A DNA stretch of 51,290 nt from Croceibacterium salegens (GCF_009827435.1 NZ_WTYM01000063.1:8424-59713), one strand, 5' to 3'. Counted from the stretch's first letter, positions 1 through 9,400 are shown. Notes: generated by a model not told the origin, from the sequence alone. Made by a program: numbers and translations.

Positions 1-2
1 CC

Positions 3-281
3 GTTGTCATGGACGACGTGGACCGCGCGGCCCGTTCGGCGGATGGCAGCATCGATCCGAACATCGAGAGTCGTCGCGGCGTCTGAAGCCAAGACGCCAT
101 CCAGCATCGATGCGATCGCTTCGGAGTCGAGGCTGCCCCACTAGCCGGCGATGCTATCCAAGTCGACTTCACCAACGAGAGTGAACTCGTGGTTTGGCCA
201 GACGGCGCAATTGATGAAATCCAATACCTGTTCAACGGCGAACCGGGCAAAGACAGAAGTTGGACCTTCAAGCACCGTTGA
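3..281 (+). pseudogene. Decayed or partial ORF at window edge
   Basis: One frame runs in from the left edge, meets TGA at 84-86, then stays open without a usable ATG, GTG or TTG start until about position 192, and ends at TGA 279-281. The second part reads like the C-terminus of a small soluble protein, with a Trp-Pro-Asp-Gly stretch and the ending WTFKHR. I do not recognise the family. The simplest reading is the tail of one gene interrupted by a stop, or two tails joined by a deletion. The base composition looks less GC-rich than the core genes downstream. A palindromic repeat copy begins 3 nt after the final stop. Part of the first segment may instead be the end of a real gene lying mostly outside the window. 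Confidence 0.25.
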
Positions 282-283
282 TG

Positions 284-343
284 ACCGCAATTGGGTCGGT
301 TAGCGGAATGGCAGGTTTTGAGCGGAAAGGCGTGGAAGCGGAC
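284..343. repeat. Palindromic GTCCGC/GCGGAC repeat, copy A
   Basis: The copy opens with ACCGCAATTGGGTCGGTTAGCGG and closes with GTGGAAGCGGAC. Related copies lie at 29186-29233, 50682-50710 and 51161-51248. The ends are inverted (CCGC and GCGG) and the interior differs in length between copies, as in a small non-autonomous palindromic element. It starts directly after the stop codon of the decayed ORF on its left. Confidence 0.5.
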
Positions 344-556
344 CAATTGTCCTTATTGTCCCTCTTGTCCTCGGGGCAGCGCGTGCATAATACTCCTTGC
401 CGCGCTGATCTGAAGTGGCGCGCGAGTGCGCCCAAACTGGCCGCAGATTGGCATTCCGAAGAGTGCTTTTTCAATCCACATGAAGGGACGTTTGGGGGAG
501 CGTCTTTCTCGCATCGAGAAAAATCTCCATCATTTCAATATATTGCCTTGACTAGT

Positions 557-631
557 TGGCTCCCCGAGTAGGATTCGAACCTACGGCCATTCGATTAACA
601 GTCGAATGCTCTACCGCTGAGCTATCGGGGA
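557..631 (-). tRNA. tRNA-Asn(GTT)
   Basis: Read on the minus strand, the sequence folds as a standard cloverleaf of 75 nt. The acceptor stem TCCCCGA pairs with TCGGGGA, the D-arm contains AGCTCAGCGGTAGAGC, and the anticodon stem TTCGA/TCGAA closes a CTGTTAA loop with anticodon GTT. The T-loop is GTTCGAATCC and CCA is encoded at 557-559. It is intact and isolated, about 90 nt from the 3' end of the NAD kinase gene, and nothing around it looks like an attachment site. Confidence 0.97.
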
Positions 632-717
632 GCAGCCCATAGGGCAGGGGTGCGCCTATATGAGCGCGATTCTGGATTGGCAAGCCCGTCCGGAGCAATT
701 GTCGACGAAGCCCGGAA

Positions 718-1506
718 TCAGGCGACGAATTGTTCGCTGACGATGCGCTCGTCGAGGCTGTGACCGGGGTCGAAGAGCAGCGTGAGCTCCTGCTCCCGCG
801 CGATCTTCAGGCGCACTTCGGCGATATCGCGCACTTCCTTCTGGTCGGCCACCGCGGCGACTGGGCGCTTGTCGGGTTCGAGCACGCGGAACACCACGTC
901 GGACTTGTCGGGCAGGATCGCCCCACGCCAGCGGCGCGGGCGGAACGGGCTGATCGGGGTCAGCGCCAGCAGGTTCGAGCCGAGCGGCAGGATCGGGCCG
1001 TTGGCGGAAAGGTTGTAGGCAGTCGACCCGGCGGGCGTCGCCAGCAGCACGCCGTCGCAGGCGAGTTCGGGGATGCGCGTCTTGCCGCTCACCTCGACCT
1101 CGATCTTTGCCGTCTGGCGAGTTTCGCGCAGCAGCGAGACTTCGTTGATCGCATTGTGCTCGTGCCGCGCGCCGTCCTGGGTGATCGCCGTCATGTGCAG
1201 CGGGGTGACCGAGAGGCGCCTAGCCTTGGCCAGCTTGTCGGCCAGGTTGGTGTTCTGGCGATAGCGATTCATCAGGAAGCCGACGGTGCCGAGGTTGATG
1301 CCGTAGGCCGGGACAACCCGTCCCTCGTCGAGCATCTGGTGGAGGATCTGCAGCATGAAGCCGTCGCCGCCGAGCACGACGACCGCATCGGCTTCGCCCA
1401 GCGGTGCCCAGTCGAACGTGTCGGCGAGATGTCGCGCCGCCTCCTGCGCCGGTTCGGCAGGCGAAGCGACCATCGCCAGGCGCGCAAATTCGTTCTTCTC
1501 GCCCAT
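718..1506 (-). CDS. nadK: NAD kinase
   Basis: Phosphorylates NAD to NADP in the cytoplasm. The 262-residue product carries the family's Gly-Gly-Asp-Gly catalytic motif at residues 46-49, the Asn-Glu pair at 121-122 and the conserved DG...ATPAGSTAYN segment at about 151-165, all in the expected order for a short alphaproteobacterial NadK. The start at 1506 is preferred because AAGGAG lies about 10 nt upstream; the longer upstream frame is Arg/Pro-rich and unlike the family. It is transcribed divergently from the EAL gene, with about 110 nt between the starts that must hold both promoters. The tRNA-Asn gene lies downstream on the same strand. Confidence 0.95.
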   Translation of the reverse strand: MGEKNEFARLAMVASPAEPAQEAARHLADTFDWAPLGEADAVVVLGGDGFMLQILHQMLDEGRVVPAYGINLGTVGFLMNRYRQNTNLADKLAKARRLSVTPLHMTAITQDGARHEHNAINEVSLLRETRQTAKIEVEVSGKTRIPELACDGVLLATPAGSTAYNLSANGPILPLGSNLLALTPISPFRPRRWRGAILPDKSDVVFRVLEPDKRPVAAVADQKEVRDIAEVRLKIAREQELTLLFDPGHSLDERIVSEQFVA

Positions 1507-1619
1507 TGGCGGCCTGCTCCTTGCTTCCCGGTGGTGCTTACCTATGGGCGGGCGTCCCGATTTGCAACGCGCGCGCGAGCGAGGCAGACTTGGGCGGCGC
1601 AATCGGCAAGGACGGGAGG

Positions 1620-2426
1620 ATGACAGCCCTGGCACAGATTTCCGATCGCCGCATGCGTGTCGACCGCCGCACGAAAGGCGGGCGTCACGTCGAAGAGATC
1701 GAGACCGCCCTCAAGGAGGGGCGCGTAGGGATACTCTTCCAACCGCAGTTCTCTTGTGCAGACGGCAGCCTTGTCGGGGCCGAGGCGCTGTCGCGCTGGC
1801 ACCACCCGCAACTCGGCCAGATCGGCATCGATTCGCTGTTCGACAGCGCCATGCGTGCCGGGCAGGCGGCACGGCTGACGCGGCACATCGCCGAACGCGC
1901 GCTGGCCATGGCGGCGGGCTGGCCGGACAACCTGCGCCTGTCGCTCAACATCACGGCGATGGATCTCGCCGAAGAGGATTTCTCCGCAACGATCCTCGCG
2001 GCTGTGAAGAGTGCCGGCTTCGATCCGACCCGGCTCATGCTCGAAATCACCGAGCAGGCGCTTGTCTCGGACATCGACCTTGGCGCGCAGCGGCTCGCCG
2101 TGCTGGCCGATGCGGGAATCCGTATCGCGCTCGACGATTTCGGCGCGGGCTTCTGCAACTTCCGCTACCTCAAGCGCCTCCCGCTCCATGCCATCAAACT
2201 CGACCGCAGCATGATCGAGGGCGTGACCGAGGACCAGCGGGACCTCGCGGTGCTGCGCGGCATCGTCGCGCTCGCCGATGCCCTTGGCCTGTCGGTTACC
2301 GCGGAGGGTGTAGAGACCGAAGCGCAGCGCTTCATTGCAGCCCGCGAAGGATGCAGCGTGTGGCAGGGCTTTCTTGGTTCCGGACCCATGCCTTCAAGCG
2401 AGTTCGCGAGGTTGGCCGGCGCCTGA
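1620..2426 (+). CDS. Stand-alone EAL-domain protein, probable c-di-GMP phosphodiesterase
   Basis: The 268 residues are almost entirely one EAL domain, which hydrolyses cyclic-di-GMP. The signature Glu-Ala-Leu is at residues 55-57 (AEALSRW). Further conserved positions are visible: Asn in SLNITAMDL, Glu in LEITEQA, the Asp-Asp pair in ALDDFGAGF, Lys in IKLDRS, Glu in TAEGVE and Gln in WQGFLG. The metal and catalytic set therefore appears complete and activity is likely. No GGDEF, PAS, receiver or membrane segment is present, so its input would come from partners or expression. The start at 1620 is supported by AAGGA 7 nt upstream. It is divergent from nadK and convergent with the sensor gene that follows, 15 nt away. 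Confidence 0.9.
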   Translation: MTALAQISDRRMRVDRRTKGGRHVEEIETALKEGRVGILFQPQFSCADGSLVGAEALSRWHHPQLGQIGIDSLFDSAMRAGQAARLTRHIAERALAMAAGWPDNLRLSLNITAMDLAEEDFSATILAAVKSAGFDPTRLMLEITEQALVSDIDLGAQRLAVLADAGIRIALDDFGAGFCNFRYLKRLPLHAIKLDRSMIEGVTEDQRDLAVLRGIVALADALGLSVTAEGVETEAQRFIAAREGCSVWQGFLGSGPMPSSEFARLAGA

Positions 2427-2441
2427 GCCGGCATCCGCGCA

Positions 2442-4256
2442 TTACGCCGGACTGGGTCGCGCCGGTCCTTCTTCGAGCCGCGCCAGGCGTTCTTCCACGG
2501 TTCCGAGCAGGGCCTGCATGCTTTCCTTCTCGTGCGCGCGCTTGCGCGACGTCCTCAGCGCTTCGGCGAGAGGCTCGGTGACGAGGGCAAAGCTCTCGAT
2601 CTCTTGCGAGTTGTAGCGGTTCTGGTCGCTTCGCGGCCCGGCCAGCAGCCATCCCACCGGCCCGTCCTCGTCTTCAAGCGGCAGCGCGATCGGGAAGCTC
2701 CCGTCGGTTTCGGGATGCTGGCCGGCTGCCGCCAGCGCGTCGGGATCGGCTATATCTCGCGAGGCCAGCACCACCTGTCCGCGCGGGGTGTCGACGAGGA
2801 TGGCAGCCGAACCGCAGTGCGTCGCCGAGGCAATCGACGACAGGGCTCGCTGGCCGATCTCCTCGGGAGCTTCGGACGTGCGCCAGACCGCGAGCCGGTC
2901 GACCAGCTTGCGTGCCTGGTTGAGCTCGCGGTCCAGTCGCCGGGTGGCCCATTTCTGCGCCAGCGCCTGCGTCGGGGCAAAGATTCCGGCGGCGAGCAAT
3001 GCCCCGGCGGCGGTGCCGAGCAGTTCGCTGTCGTCGCCGAATGCTTCCTCGACCAGCGTCTTCACCATATCCATTCCGAGCGCCCAGAGGACGCCGACGG
3101 CAAGCGTGATCGCCGCGGCAATTGCGGAGCGGCTGATGACGCGGTCGGCTTCCCACAAGCGGAAGCGGATAAGCGAAACCAGCAATCCTGCGGCGATGGC
3201 GATGTACCCAAAGTTGAACAACAGGACCAAGCCCATCCCGTAGAACGGGTAATTCGGATCGACCGGCGAAAGCAGCGGAAAGGTGATGTAGACCGTCGCG
3301 AGGAACGCGAGGCCGGTGGCGAAGCCGTAGGCCGCCCACTTGATCTGCTGCCGTTCGAGCCCGCCCTTGTATTGGCGGTAGCGATAGATTTGCGACAGCA
3401 GCAGCACGCCGGGCAGGACGTAGCCGATCACCGCTGACAGTAACTCGGGCACCTCGCGGATCGCCTGCGGTATCGCCAGCAGCGGGACCACAATGAGCAA
3501 CCAGCGCATGAACTTCGGTACGAACCGGCCGTCCGGGAAGGTGGCGATGCCGAGAATCAGCATCGTCCAGGCAACTGCCGAAATCGCTTCGAGTGGACGG
3601 CCGAGGCCGCTGGCGACCCACAGTTGCAGCGGTGGATCGATCACTCCGGCGTAAAGCAGGAAGCTGAAGGAGAACAGCAGCGCCACCGGATCGCGCGGAC
3701 GGCGCATGTACAAAAGGACGCCGCTGGCAATGAGCGTCAGGCAGGTCAGTAGCGACGTCGTGAGCCGCACGGCGAAGCGCGTGCCGCGGCTCACCGGCGA
3801 AGCCTTGTCGAGCGAGGCGCGGTAGGAATCGGATGTGGGTATCACGAGGTCCTGCCGCACGCCGTCGGGGCTCTCGACGCTAAGCGATACCGGCATGCCC
3901 ACCGGGCGCCGCAAGCGTTCCGACAGCGTCCAGAAGCGCGTCTCGTGCGCGATGGGCTGGCCATCGATCGCGATGATGTAGGATTGCGGCGCCACTTCGG
4001 CGGAAAGCCCCTCGGCATCCGTCATCGACTGCACGGAGACTGTCCCGTCCTGTTCGAGCCGTGTCGTCAGGCCGGCGCGGGCGAAGGGCACGTCGTAGTA
4101 AAAGGCATCGCGAAATGCGAAGGCGGAACCGGCGATCGTCCAGAGTATGGCGAAGGTGAGGGCTAGGAACCAAACGGGGCGCAGCCATCTGTTCCAGCGG
4201 TCACTGACGGCTGGCAGGCGTCCAGGCAGGAATTGCGACCCCGCCTCCTTGGTCAT
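2442..4256 (-). CDS. ComP-like multipass membrane sensor without a kinase domain
   Basis: This 604-residue protein has a first membrane helix at about 28-48, a periplasmic PDZ-like region at about 55-140, and roughly seven further hydrophobic helices between 160 and 430. A cytoplasmic GAF-like region follows at about 455-565, then a charged coiled-coil tail. The FPDGRFVPK, LERQQIKW and RLWEADRVISRS stretches are the landmarks seen in the membrane half of ComP-type histidine kinases. Here no HisKA/HATPase domain follows. The gene diverges from a LytTR-type regulator with 274 nt between the starts, which suggests (inference) that the two form a signalling pair. It could alternatively be a stand-alone membrane adaptor. 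A GAGG lies very close to the chosen ATG, so the start is reasonable but not strongly supported. Confidence 0.7.
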   Translation of the reverse strand: MTKEAGSQFLPGRLPAVSDRWNRWLRPVWFLALTFAILWTIAGSAFAFRDAFYYDVPFARAGLTTRLEQDGTVSVQSMTDAEGLSAEVAPQSYIIAIDGQPIAHETRFWTLSERLRRPVGMPVSLSVESPDGVRQDLVIPTSDSYRASLDKASPVSRGTRFAVRLTTSLLTCLTLIASGVLLYMRRPRDPVALLFSFSFLLYAGVIDPPLQLWVASGLGRPLEAISAVAWTMLILGIATFPDGRFVPKFMRWLLIVVPLLAIPQAIREVPELLSAVIGYVLPGVLLLSQIYRYRQYKGGLERQQIKWAAYGFATGLAFLATVYITFPLLSPVDPNYPFYGMGLVLLFNFGYIAIAAGLLVSLIRFRLWEADRVISRSAIAAAITLAVGVLWALGMDMVKTLVEEAFGDDSELLGTAAGALLAAGIFAPTQALAQKWATRRLDRELNQARKLVDRLAVWRTSEAPEEIGQRALSSIASATHCGSAAILVDTPRGQVVLASRDIADPDALAAAGQHPETDGSFPIALPLEDEDGPVGWLLAGPRSDQNRYNSQEIESFALVTEPLAEALRTSRKRAHEKESMQALLGTVEERLARLEEGPARPSPA

Positions 4257-4442
4257 GCCTCAAGTTATATTGCGATTATTCTCGACCGCATAATGTTTTA
4301 TAGTTGCTGTTCCGCAGCCGCTGGCGATGCTTTCGATTCGGCGCGCGAGCGGTGAACCAGCATGCGATGGCCGGCCCCGGGCCGCCGCCGAATGCATTTC
4401 GTCGGGTTTAAGTTCCACTTCGCAGATTGGATTACACCCGTC

Positions 4443-4460
4443 GTCAAACTGAGCTTTGAC
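4443..4460. promoter_or_regulatory. Inverted repeat upstream of the LytTR regulator, possible operator
   Basis: GTCAAA and TTTGAC form a perfect 6-bp inverted repeat with a 6-nt spacer, about 70 nt before the regulator's start codon and in the intergenic region shared with the divergent sensor gene. The position suits an autoregulatory site. The length is short enough to occur by chance. Confidence 0.25.
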
Positions 4461-4530
4461 TGGGAGCCGTAATAGGCTTGTCTGCCATAGGGACGCTGCA
4501 ACTGGTGCTCACTTGGGGAGGTGCAGTCGA

Positions 4531-5229
4531 ATGAAGGATACGATAGCCATCATCGGTTCTCCCGCCGGTGAGGCAATCTCCGACCCCGGTCCCTCGCTCG
4601 AACAAGGGGCCTTCATCATCCTTTGTCTCGGGTTCGCCAAGGATGGCGATCCGCAGAGTATTGCCGCTCTGAAGCAGGAATTCTGCGATTGCCCGCTGGT
4701 CTTCCGCTATGTCGAAGCCAGCGGGGCGTTCGATCTCGTGCTCGAGGTCGCTGCCATAAATGCCTCTTCGTACTATCGCTGGCTTCTCTCGATCACGAGG
4801 CCCTATCCCGGACTGATCGTGAAAGAGGAAACCTCGTTCAGCGACGAGCCGCTCCGCGACCTCTCGCCGGACGTGGTGGTGTGGGTGCCCGAAGGGCAGG
4901 GCAAAGTGGGACTGCGGCGAAACGCGATCGACCGCATCGTGGCCGAGGGCGATTACGTCCGCATCCATGCCGAAGGCGATAGCTGGCAGGTGCACGCCAC
5001 GCTGCAATCCTATTCCGACCTCTTGGGCGAACACGGCTTTGCCCGGGTCCACCGTTCGAAGCTCGTTCGCGTCGGGGCGATCCGCCGACTCAAGCGGATA
5101 GAACGCCGCTGGTTCGTCGAACTGTGCGATGGAAGCCGTGAACGGGTCGCTCGCGACCGGGTCGCAGCCCTCAAGGCCGCCCTGGAGACCAATTCGCCGA
5201 ACGAGGATTCCGCTTCATCGTTCCGATAG
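4531..5229 (+). CDS. RAM (Lrp/AsnC-type) + LytTR domain transcriptional regulator
   Basis: The 232-residue protein has two recognisable parts. Residues about 28-103 look like the RAM effector-binding fold of Lrp/AsnC regulators: a strand with FRYVEASGAFDLVLEV, a helix with SSYYRWLLSIT, then PGLIVKEETSF. Residues about 117-217 are a LytTR DNA-binding domain, with the characteristic IVAEGDYVRIH and FARVHRSKLVRV segments. LytTR regulators usually carry a receiver or membrane domain, and RAM domains usually follow an HTH, so the combination is unusual. The start at 4531 has GGGAGG 9 nt upstream. The gene diverges from the membrane sensor and lies 100 nt before the UrcA gene. Target genes are not deducible. 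LytTR assignment is strong; RAM is by pattern only. Confidence 0.8.
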   Translation: MKDTIAIIGSPAGEAISDPGPSLEQGAFIILCLGFAKDGDPQSIAALKQEFCDCPLVFRYVEASGAFDLVLEVAAINASSYYRWLLSITRPYPGLIVKEETSFSDEPLRDLSPDVVVWVPEGQGKVGLRRNAIDRIVAEGDYVRIHAEGDSWQVHATLQSYSDLLGEHGFARVHRSKLVRVGAIRRLKRIERRWFVELCDGSRERVARDRVAALKAALETNSPNEDSASSFR

Positions 5230-5329
5230 TCGTCGACGGAGCGACATCTGCCGCTCGGCGAAACAAACATGCGCCCAAATTCTATTGAGGTAACTTTCTA
5301 TCCTGCAAGGCACACTGGAGGACTGAAAA

Positions 5330-5719
5330 GTGCTCAAGCGAAATTTCCTGACCGCCCTCGTGCCGGTCATTGCCGCGACGATATCCGCACCCACGCTGGC
5401 CGGTGAATCCCTCACCGTCGTCGAGAAAAGCAGGAAGGCCGAGGTTCGCGCCGTGGTCATGGTTCCGACGGCGGAATTCGATCTGCAGACCCGCGCCGGC
5501 GAGAAGGCCCTGATGAATCGCGTTCGCGATGCTGCGGATACCGCCTGCGACAGCGCCCTGGGCGTGGCGGCTCATCCCAACGACAAGTTCAACTGCTGGG
5601 CCGCAGCGATGCGCGATGCGACAGGACAAGTCGACGACCTCGTCGAGCGCACGCGTCTCGCAGCGGCCGGCAACGCGCCGATCCTGGCAAGCAATATCTC
5701 GGTGCGCATCGCGCGCTGA
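5330..5719 (+). CDS. UrcA family secreted protein
   Basis: This 129-residue protein begins at GTG, with GGAGG 8 nt upstream and no in-frame ATG alternative near it. A signal peptide with probable cleavage after PTLA is followed by a short domain with paired cysteines (TACDS and FNCWAAAMRDA) and a Gln-containing helix, the pattern of the UrcA family common in Sphingomonadales and Caulobacterales. The function of the family is not established; a periplasmic location is inferred from the signal. It lies 100 nt downstream of the LytTR regulator on the same strand, so it could be part of that regulator's output. A strong hairpin terminator follows. Confidence 0.8.
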   Translation: MLKRNFLTALVPVIAATISAPTLAGESLTVVEKSRKAEVRAVVMVPTAEFDLQTRAGEKALMNRVRDAADTACDSALGVAAHPNDKFNCWAAAMRDATGQVDDLVERTRLAAAGNAPILASNISVRIAR

Positions 5720-5756
5720 CCTGAGTTCGGGCCTTTTTTTCACGGCCCGGTCCCGG

Positions 5757-5793
5757 CCGGTCCCCTCGCTTCGGGAGAGGGGACCGGCTTTTT
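5757..5793 (+). terminator. Intrinsic terminator between UrcA gene and mfd
   Basis: CCGGTCCCCTC at 5757-5767 pairs perfectly with GAGGGGACCGG at 5777-5787 across a 9-nt loop, followed by CTTTTT. It separates the convergent UrcA and mfd genes and sits 4 nt from the mfd stop codon. Confidence 0.8.
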
Positions 5794-5796
5794 CGT

Positions 5797-8700
5797 TCAG
5801 GCGGCCTGGGTGACCTTCTTGCCCGCGCGCTTGACGATCCCGCTCAAGCCCTTGGTCAACTGGAACAGGCCGTTGAGGCGGCTCTGCGGGTCGCCCCACG
5901 CGCGGTTGATGACAAGCTTCATGTCGGGGCGCAGCTTGGCAGTGCCCTGCAGCCGATCGACGTAAGCCAGCAGGCCCACGGGATCGGGGAAGTCGTCCTT
6001 GTAGAAGCTCACAAGCGTGCCGCGCGCGCCGACGTCGATCTTGGCGATGTTGGCGGCGATGGCCTGGTGCTTGATTTCGATGAGCTTCACGAGGTTGGCG
6101 GTAGCGGCCGGGAGCGGGCCGAAGCGGTCGATCATCTCGGCGGCGAGGCCTTCGAGTTCGCCCGGCTCGGCATCGTTGAGGCGGCGATAGAGCGCCATGC
6201 GCACGGCGAGGTCGGGGACGTAGTCCTCGGGGATCATGATCGGCGCATCGACGGTGATCTGCGGTGACAGGCCGCTGCGATCCTCGGCCAGCCCCATGTC
6301 GCCGGCCTTGGCGGCGAGAATCGCGTCCTCGAGCATCGACTGGTACAGCTCGAATCCGACCTCGCGGATATGGCCCGACTGCTCGTCGCCGAGCAGGTTG
6401 CCCGCCCCGCGAATGTCGAGGTCGTGGCTGGCGAGCTGGAAGCCCGCGCCGAGGCTGTCGAGGTCGCCGAGCACCTTGAGGCGCTTCTCCGCCACTTCGG
6501 AAAGCTGCCGGTCGGCAGGGGTGGTCAGGTAGGCGTAGGCGCGCAGCTTGGCCCGTCCGACACGTCCGCGCAGCTGGTAGAGCTGGGCGAGGCCGAAGCG
6601 CTCGGCGCGGTGGATGATGATGGTGTTGGCGCTGGGAAGGTCGAGCCCGCTCTCGACGATGGTGGTCGAAAGCAGCACTTCGTACTTCTTCTCGTAGAAC
6701 GCGCTCATCCGCTGCTCGATCTCGCCCGCGCCCATCTGGCCGTGTGCGGAGATGAAGCGGATTTCGGGCACGTTCTCGTGCAGCCAGTCCTCGACTTTGG
6801 CCATGTCGGCGATGCGCGGGACGACAATGAAGCTCTGCCCGCCGCGGTGGTGTTCGCGCAGCAGGGCCTCGCGCATCACCATATCGTCCCATTCCATCAC
6901 GTAGGTGCGAACCGCAAGGCGGTCCACGGGCGGGGTCTGGATGGTCGAGAGTTCGCGCAGGCCGCTCATCGCCATCTGCAAAGTACGCGGGATCGGCGTG
7001 GCGGTGAGTGTGAGGACGTGGACGTCGGCGCGAAGCTGCTTGAGCTTTTCCTTGTGGTTGACGCCGAAGCGCTGCTCCTCGTCGACGATGACGAGGCCGA
7101 GGCGCTTGAACTCGGTCGATTTGGACAGGATAGCGTGAGTGCCGATGACGACGTCCATCGTCCCGTCGGCCAGCGCCTCGCGCGTGGACTTCATCTCGGC
7201 GGCGGGGACGAGGCGGCTGAGGCGCCCGACGCGCAGCGGGAAGCCGCCGAAGCGCTCGGTGAAGTTCTGGTAGTGCTGGCGCGCGAGCAGGGTGGTCGGG
7301 GCAACGACCGCGACCTGCTGCCCGCTCATCGCCGCGACGAAGGCGGCGCGCAGGGCAACCTCGGTCTTGCCGAACCCGACGTCGCCGCAGACGAGGCGGT
7401 CCATCGGCCTGCCTTCGCCGAGATCCTTGAGCACGTCGTCGATGGCGCGGTCCTGGTCGTCGGTTTCCTCCCACGGGAAGCGGTCGACGAACTGGTTGTA
7501 GCTGGCCTCTTCGGGCTCGATGACAGTGGCCTTGCGCAAGGCGCGGGCGGCGGCGGTCCTGAGAAGCTCGGCGGCAATGGCGCGGATCCGCTCCTTGAGC
7601 CGGGCCTTGCGCTTCTGCCAGCCTTCGCCGCCGAGCCGGTCGAGCGGGACGGCCTCCTCGGACGAGCCGTAGCGGCTGAGCACCTCGAGGTTCTCGACCG
7701 GGATGTAGAGCTTGTCGCCCCCTGCGTACTCCACCATCACGCAATCGTGCTGGCTCTGCCCGACTGCGATCGGTTCGAGCCCGAGGTACTTGCCGATGCC
7801 GTGCTCCATGTGAACCACGAGGTCGCCGCGGTTCAGCGCCTGCAGTTCGGCGAGGAAGGCGTCGGCGTCCTTGCGTTTCCGCCGCCGCCGAACGAGACGG
7901 TCGCCGAGCAAGTCCTGTTCCGTGAACAGATCGAGCGCTTCATTCGCAAATCCGGTGTCCAGCGGCAGGACCATCGCCACCGGGCCCCTGGCGCCGAGGC
8001 CGAGTGCCTCCTGCCAGGTATCGGCCAGCGCGACCTTTGCCCCGGCTTCCTCGAGGATCGAGACGATGCGGCTGCGCGAACCCTTCGAATAGGCGGCGAA
8101 CAGCGGCTTGCGGCCCGCCTTTGCGACGGCGTCGAGGTGCTTTGCGGCGGCCTGGTAGACGTTCTCCCCTCGCGAGCGCTCGGGTGTGAAATCACGCGCC
8201 GACCTGAAGTAGAAGTCGATCGCCCCGGCGCTGTCCGGCTGGGCGAAGATATCGGCCTTGTGCACCGGCCACGCAGCCATCGCGCGGTCGAATTCGTCGT
8301 GCGACAGGTAGAGTGCGTCCTCGGCGAGAGGGCGGTAGCTTCCCGCTGCCTGCCCACCGGATTCGCTGCGCTGGCGGTGGTAGTCGGAGATGTCGCCGAA
8401 CCGCTCCTCGGCCGCGCCCATCGCCGCGCTGTCGACGACGACGATGTCGCCTTGGGCAAGGTGGTCGAACAGCGTCGCCAGCTTCTCCTCGAACAGCGGC
8501 AACCAGTGCTCCATCCCGGCGAGGCGGCGTCCGTCGCTGACGGCCTGGTAGAGCGGGTCCTGCGTCGCCGTGGCCCCGAACAGTTCGCGGTAGCGGGTGC
8601 GGAACCGCTTTATGCTTTCCTCGCCAAGCAGGGCCTCGCTCGCCGGCAGCAGCAGGTGGCTGTCGATCACCTCGGTCGTGCGCTGGGTGTCGGGATCGAA

Positions 8701-9282
8701 CAGGCGCAGGCTTTCCAGCTCGTCGCCGAAGAAGTCGAGCCGCAGGCCCGCTTCGAGCCCCGAAGGGTGGATGTCGAAGATCGAGCCTCGCACGGCGAAT
8801 TCGCCACTGTCGATGACCGTGTCGGTGCGGGTGTAGCCCTGCCGCTGCAGCAGAGCGGCGAGGCTCTCATGCCCGATGCTGACGCCGGGCTTCAACTCAC
8901 GGACGGACTCGCGCACGCGGAACGGCGTGAGCACACGCTGGGTCAGCGCATTGACCGTGGTGACAAGCAGCTGCTTGCCGCGCTCGCCGGCCTGAAGTCG
9001 GTGCAGCGCCGAGAGCCGCCGCGCCGAGACCGTCAATGCCGGGCTTGCGCGGTCGTAGGGCAGGCAGTCCCACGCCGGGAACTCGAGCACCTCAAGCTCG
9101 GGAGCGAACCAGCGAGCAGCATCGGCCACCGCCTGCATCGCCGCCTCGTCGGGCGCGACGAAGACCGCGCGTCCGGTCGATGCGCGAGCGAGGTCGGCCA
9201 TGACCAGCGGCTGAGCACCCCGCGCCAACGATGCTAGAGTCAGCGGGGAACGTGCGGAGAGGATACGCGAAATGTCAGGCAT
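5797..9282 (-). CDS. mfd: Transcription-repair coupling factor Mfd
   Basis: The 1161-residue ATPase removes RNA polymerase stalled at DNA damage and recruits UvrA. Visible parts in order are: an N-terminal UvrB-like region; the CarD/RID polymerase-interaction domain at about 490-560 ([16 protein letters not shown]); the RecG-like translocase with Walker [10 protein letters not shown] near 630 and DEEQ near 732; and a C-terminal TRCF domain ([16 protein letters not shown]). The length is normal for the family. The ATG at 9282 fits the family N-terminus but has only a weak ribosome site. It lies downstream of the sdhE gene on the same strand with a 118-nt gap, in the usual alphaproteobacterial recG / sdhE / mfd neighbourhood. 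Confidence 0.97.
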   Translation of the reverse strand: MPDISRILSARSPLTLASLARGAQPLVMADLARASTGRAVFVAPDEAAMQAVADAARWFAPELEVLEFPAWDCLPYDRASPALTVSARRLSALHRLQAGERGKQLLVTTVNALTQRVLTPFRVRESVRELKPGVSIGHESLAALLQRQGYTRTDTVIDSGEFAVRGSIFDIHPSGLEAGLRLDFFGDELESLRLFDPDTQRTTEVIDSHLLLPASEALLGEESIKRFRTRYRELFGATATQDPLYQAVSDGRRLAGMEHWLPLFEEKLATLFDHLAQGDIVVVDSAAMGAAEERFGDISDYHRQRSESGGQAAGSYRPLAEDALYLSHDEFDRAMAAWPVHKADIFAQPDSAGAIDFYFRSARDFTPERSRGENVYQAAAKHLDAVAKAGRKPLFAAYSKGSRSRIVSILEEAGAKVALADTWQEALGLGARGPVAMVLPLDTGFANEALDLFTEQDLLGDRLVRRRRKRKDADAFLAELQALNRGDLVVHMEHGIGKYLGLEPIAVGQSQHDCVMVEYAGGDKLYIPVENLEVLSRYGSSEEAVPLDRLGGEGWQKRKARLKERIRAIAAELLRTAAARALRKATVIEPEEASYNQFVDRFPWEETDDQDRAIDDVLKDLGEGRPMDRLVCGDVGFGKTEVALRAAFVAAMSGQQVAVVAPTTLLARQHYQNFTERFGGFPLRVGRLSRLVPAAEMKSTREALADGTMDVVIGTHAILSKSTEFKRLGLVIVDEEQRFGVNHKEKLKQLRADVHVLTLTATPIPRTLQMAMSGLRELSTIQTPPVDRLAVRTYVMEWDDMVMREALLREHHRGGQSFIVVPRIADMAKVEDWLHENVPEIRFISAHGQMGAGEIEQRMSAFYEKKYEVLLSTTIVESGLDLPSANTIIIHRAERFGLAQLYQLRGRVGRAKLRAYAYLTTPADRQLSEVAEKRLKVLGDLDSLGAGFQLASHDLDIRGAGNLLGDEQSGHIREVGFELYQSMLEDAILAAKAGDMGLAEDRSGLSPQITVDAPIMIPEDYVPDLAVRMALYRRLNDAEPGELEGLAAEMIDRFGPLPAATANLVKLIEIKHQAIAANIAKIDVGARGTLVSFYKDDFPDPVGLLAYVDRLQGTAKLRPDMKLVINRAWGDPQSRLNGLFQLTKGLSGIVKRAGKKVTQAA

Positions 9283-9400
9283 TTACTCGCCGGTCTTGCA
9301 AACGGGGCACGCACGAAAACCCGCCGACGCAGTCTGGAAGGGCGGCGCCGGCGAGCCTTTTGCAGCTGCGCCATGGAGGTCTCGGCGCAATTTGCAAAGT

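Noticed and set aside
260-571. 103-codon ORF from the repeat into the region before the tRNA
   Set aside because: It has no ribosome site, runs through the repeat copy and ends at the tRNA; composition is not coding-like.
730-1623. Long plus-strand ORF opposite NAD kinase
   Set aside because: It is an antisense shadow created by high GC; the minus strand has the complete NadK motifs.
6370-9237. 955-codon plus-strand ORF opposite mfd
   Set aside because: It lacks any family motif and mirrors mfd codon structure exactly; a shadow.
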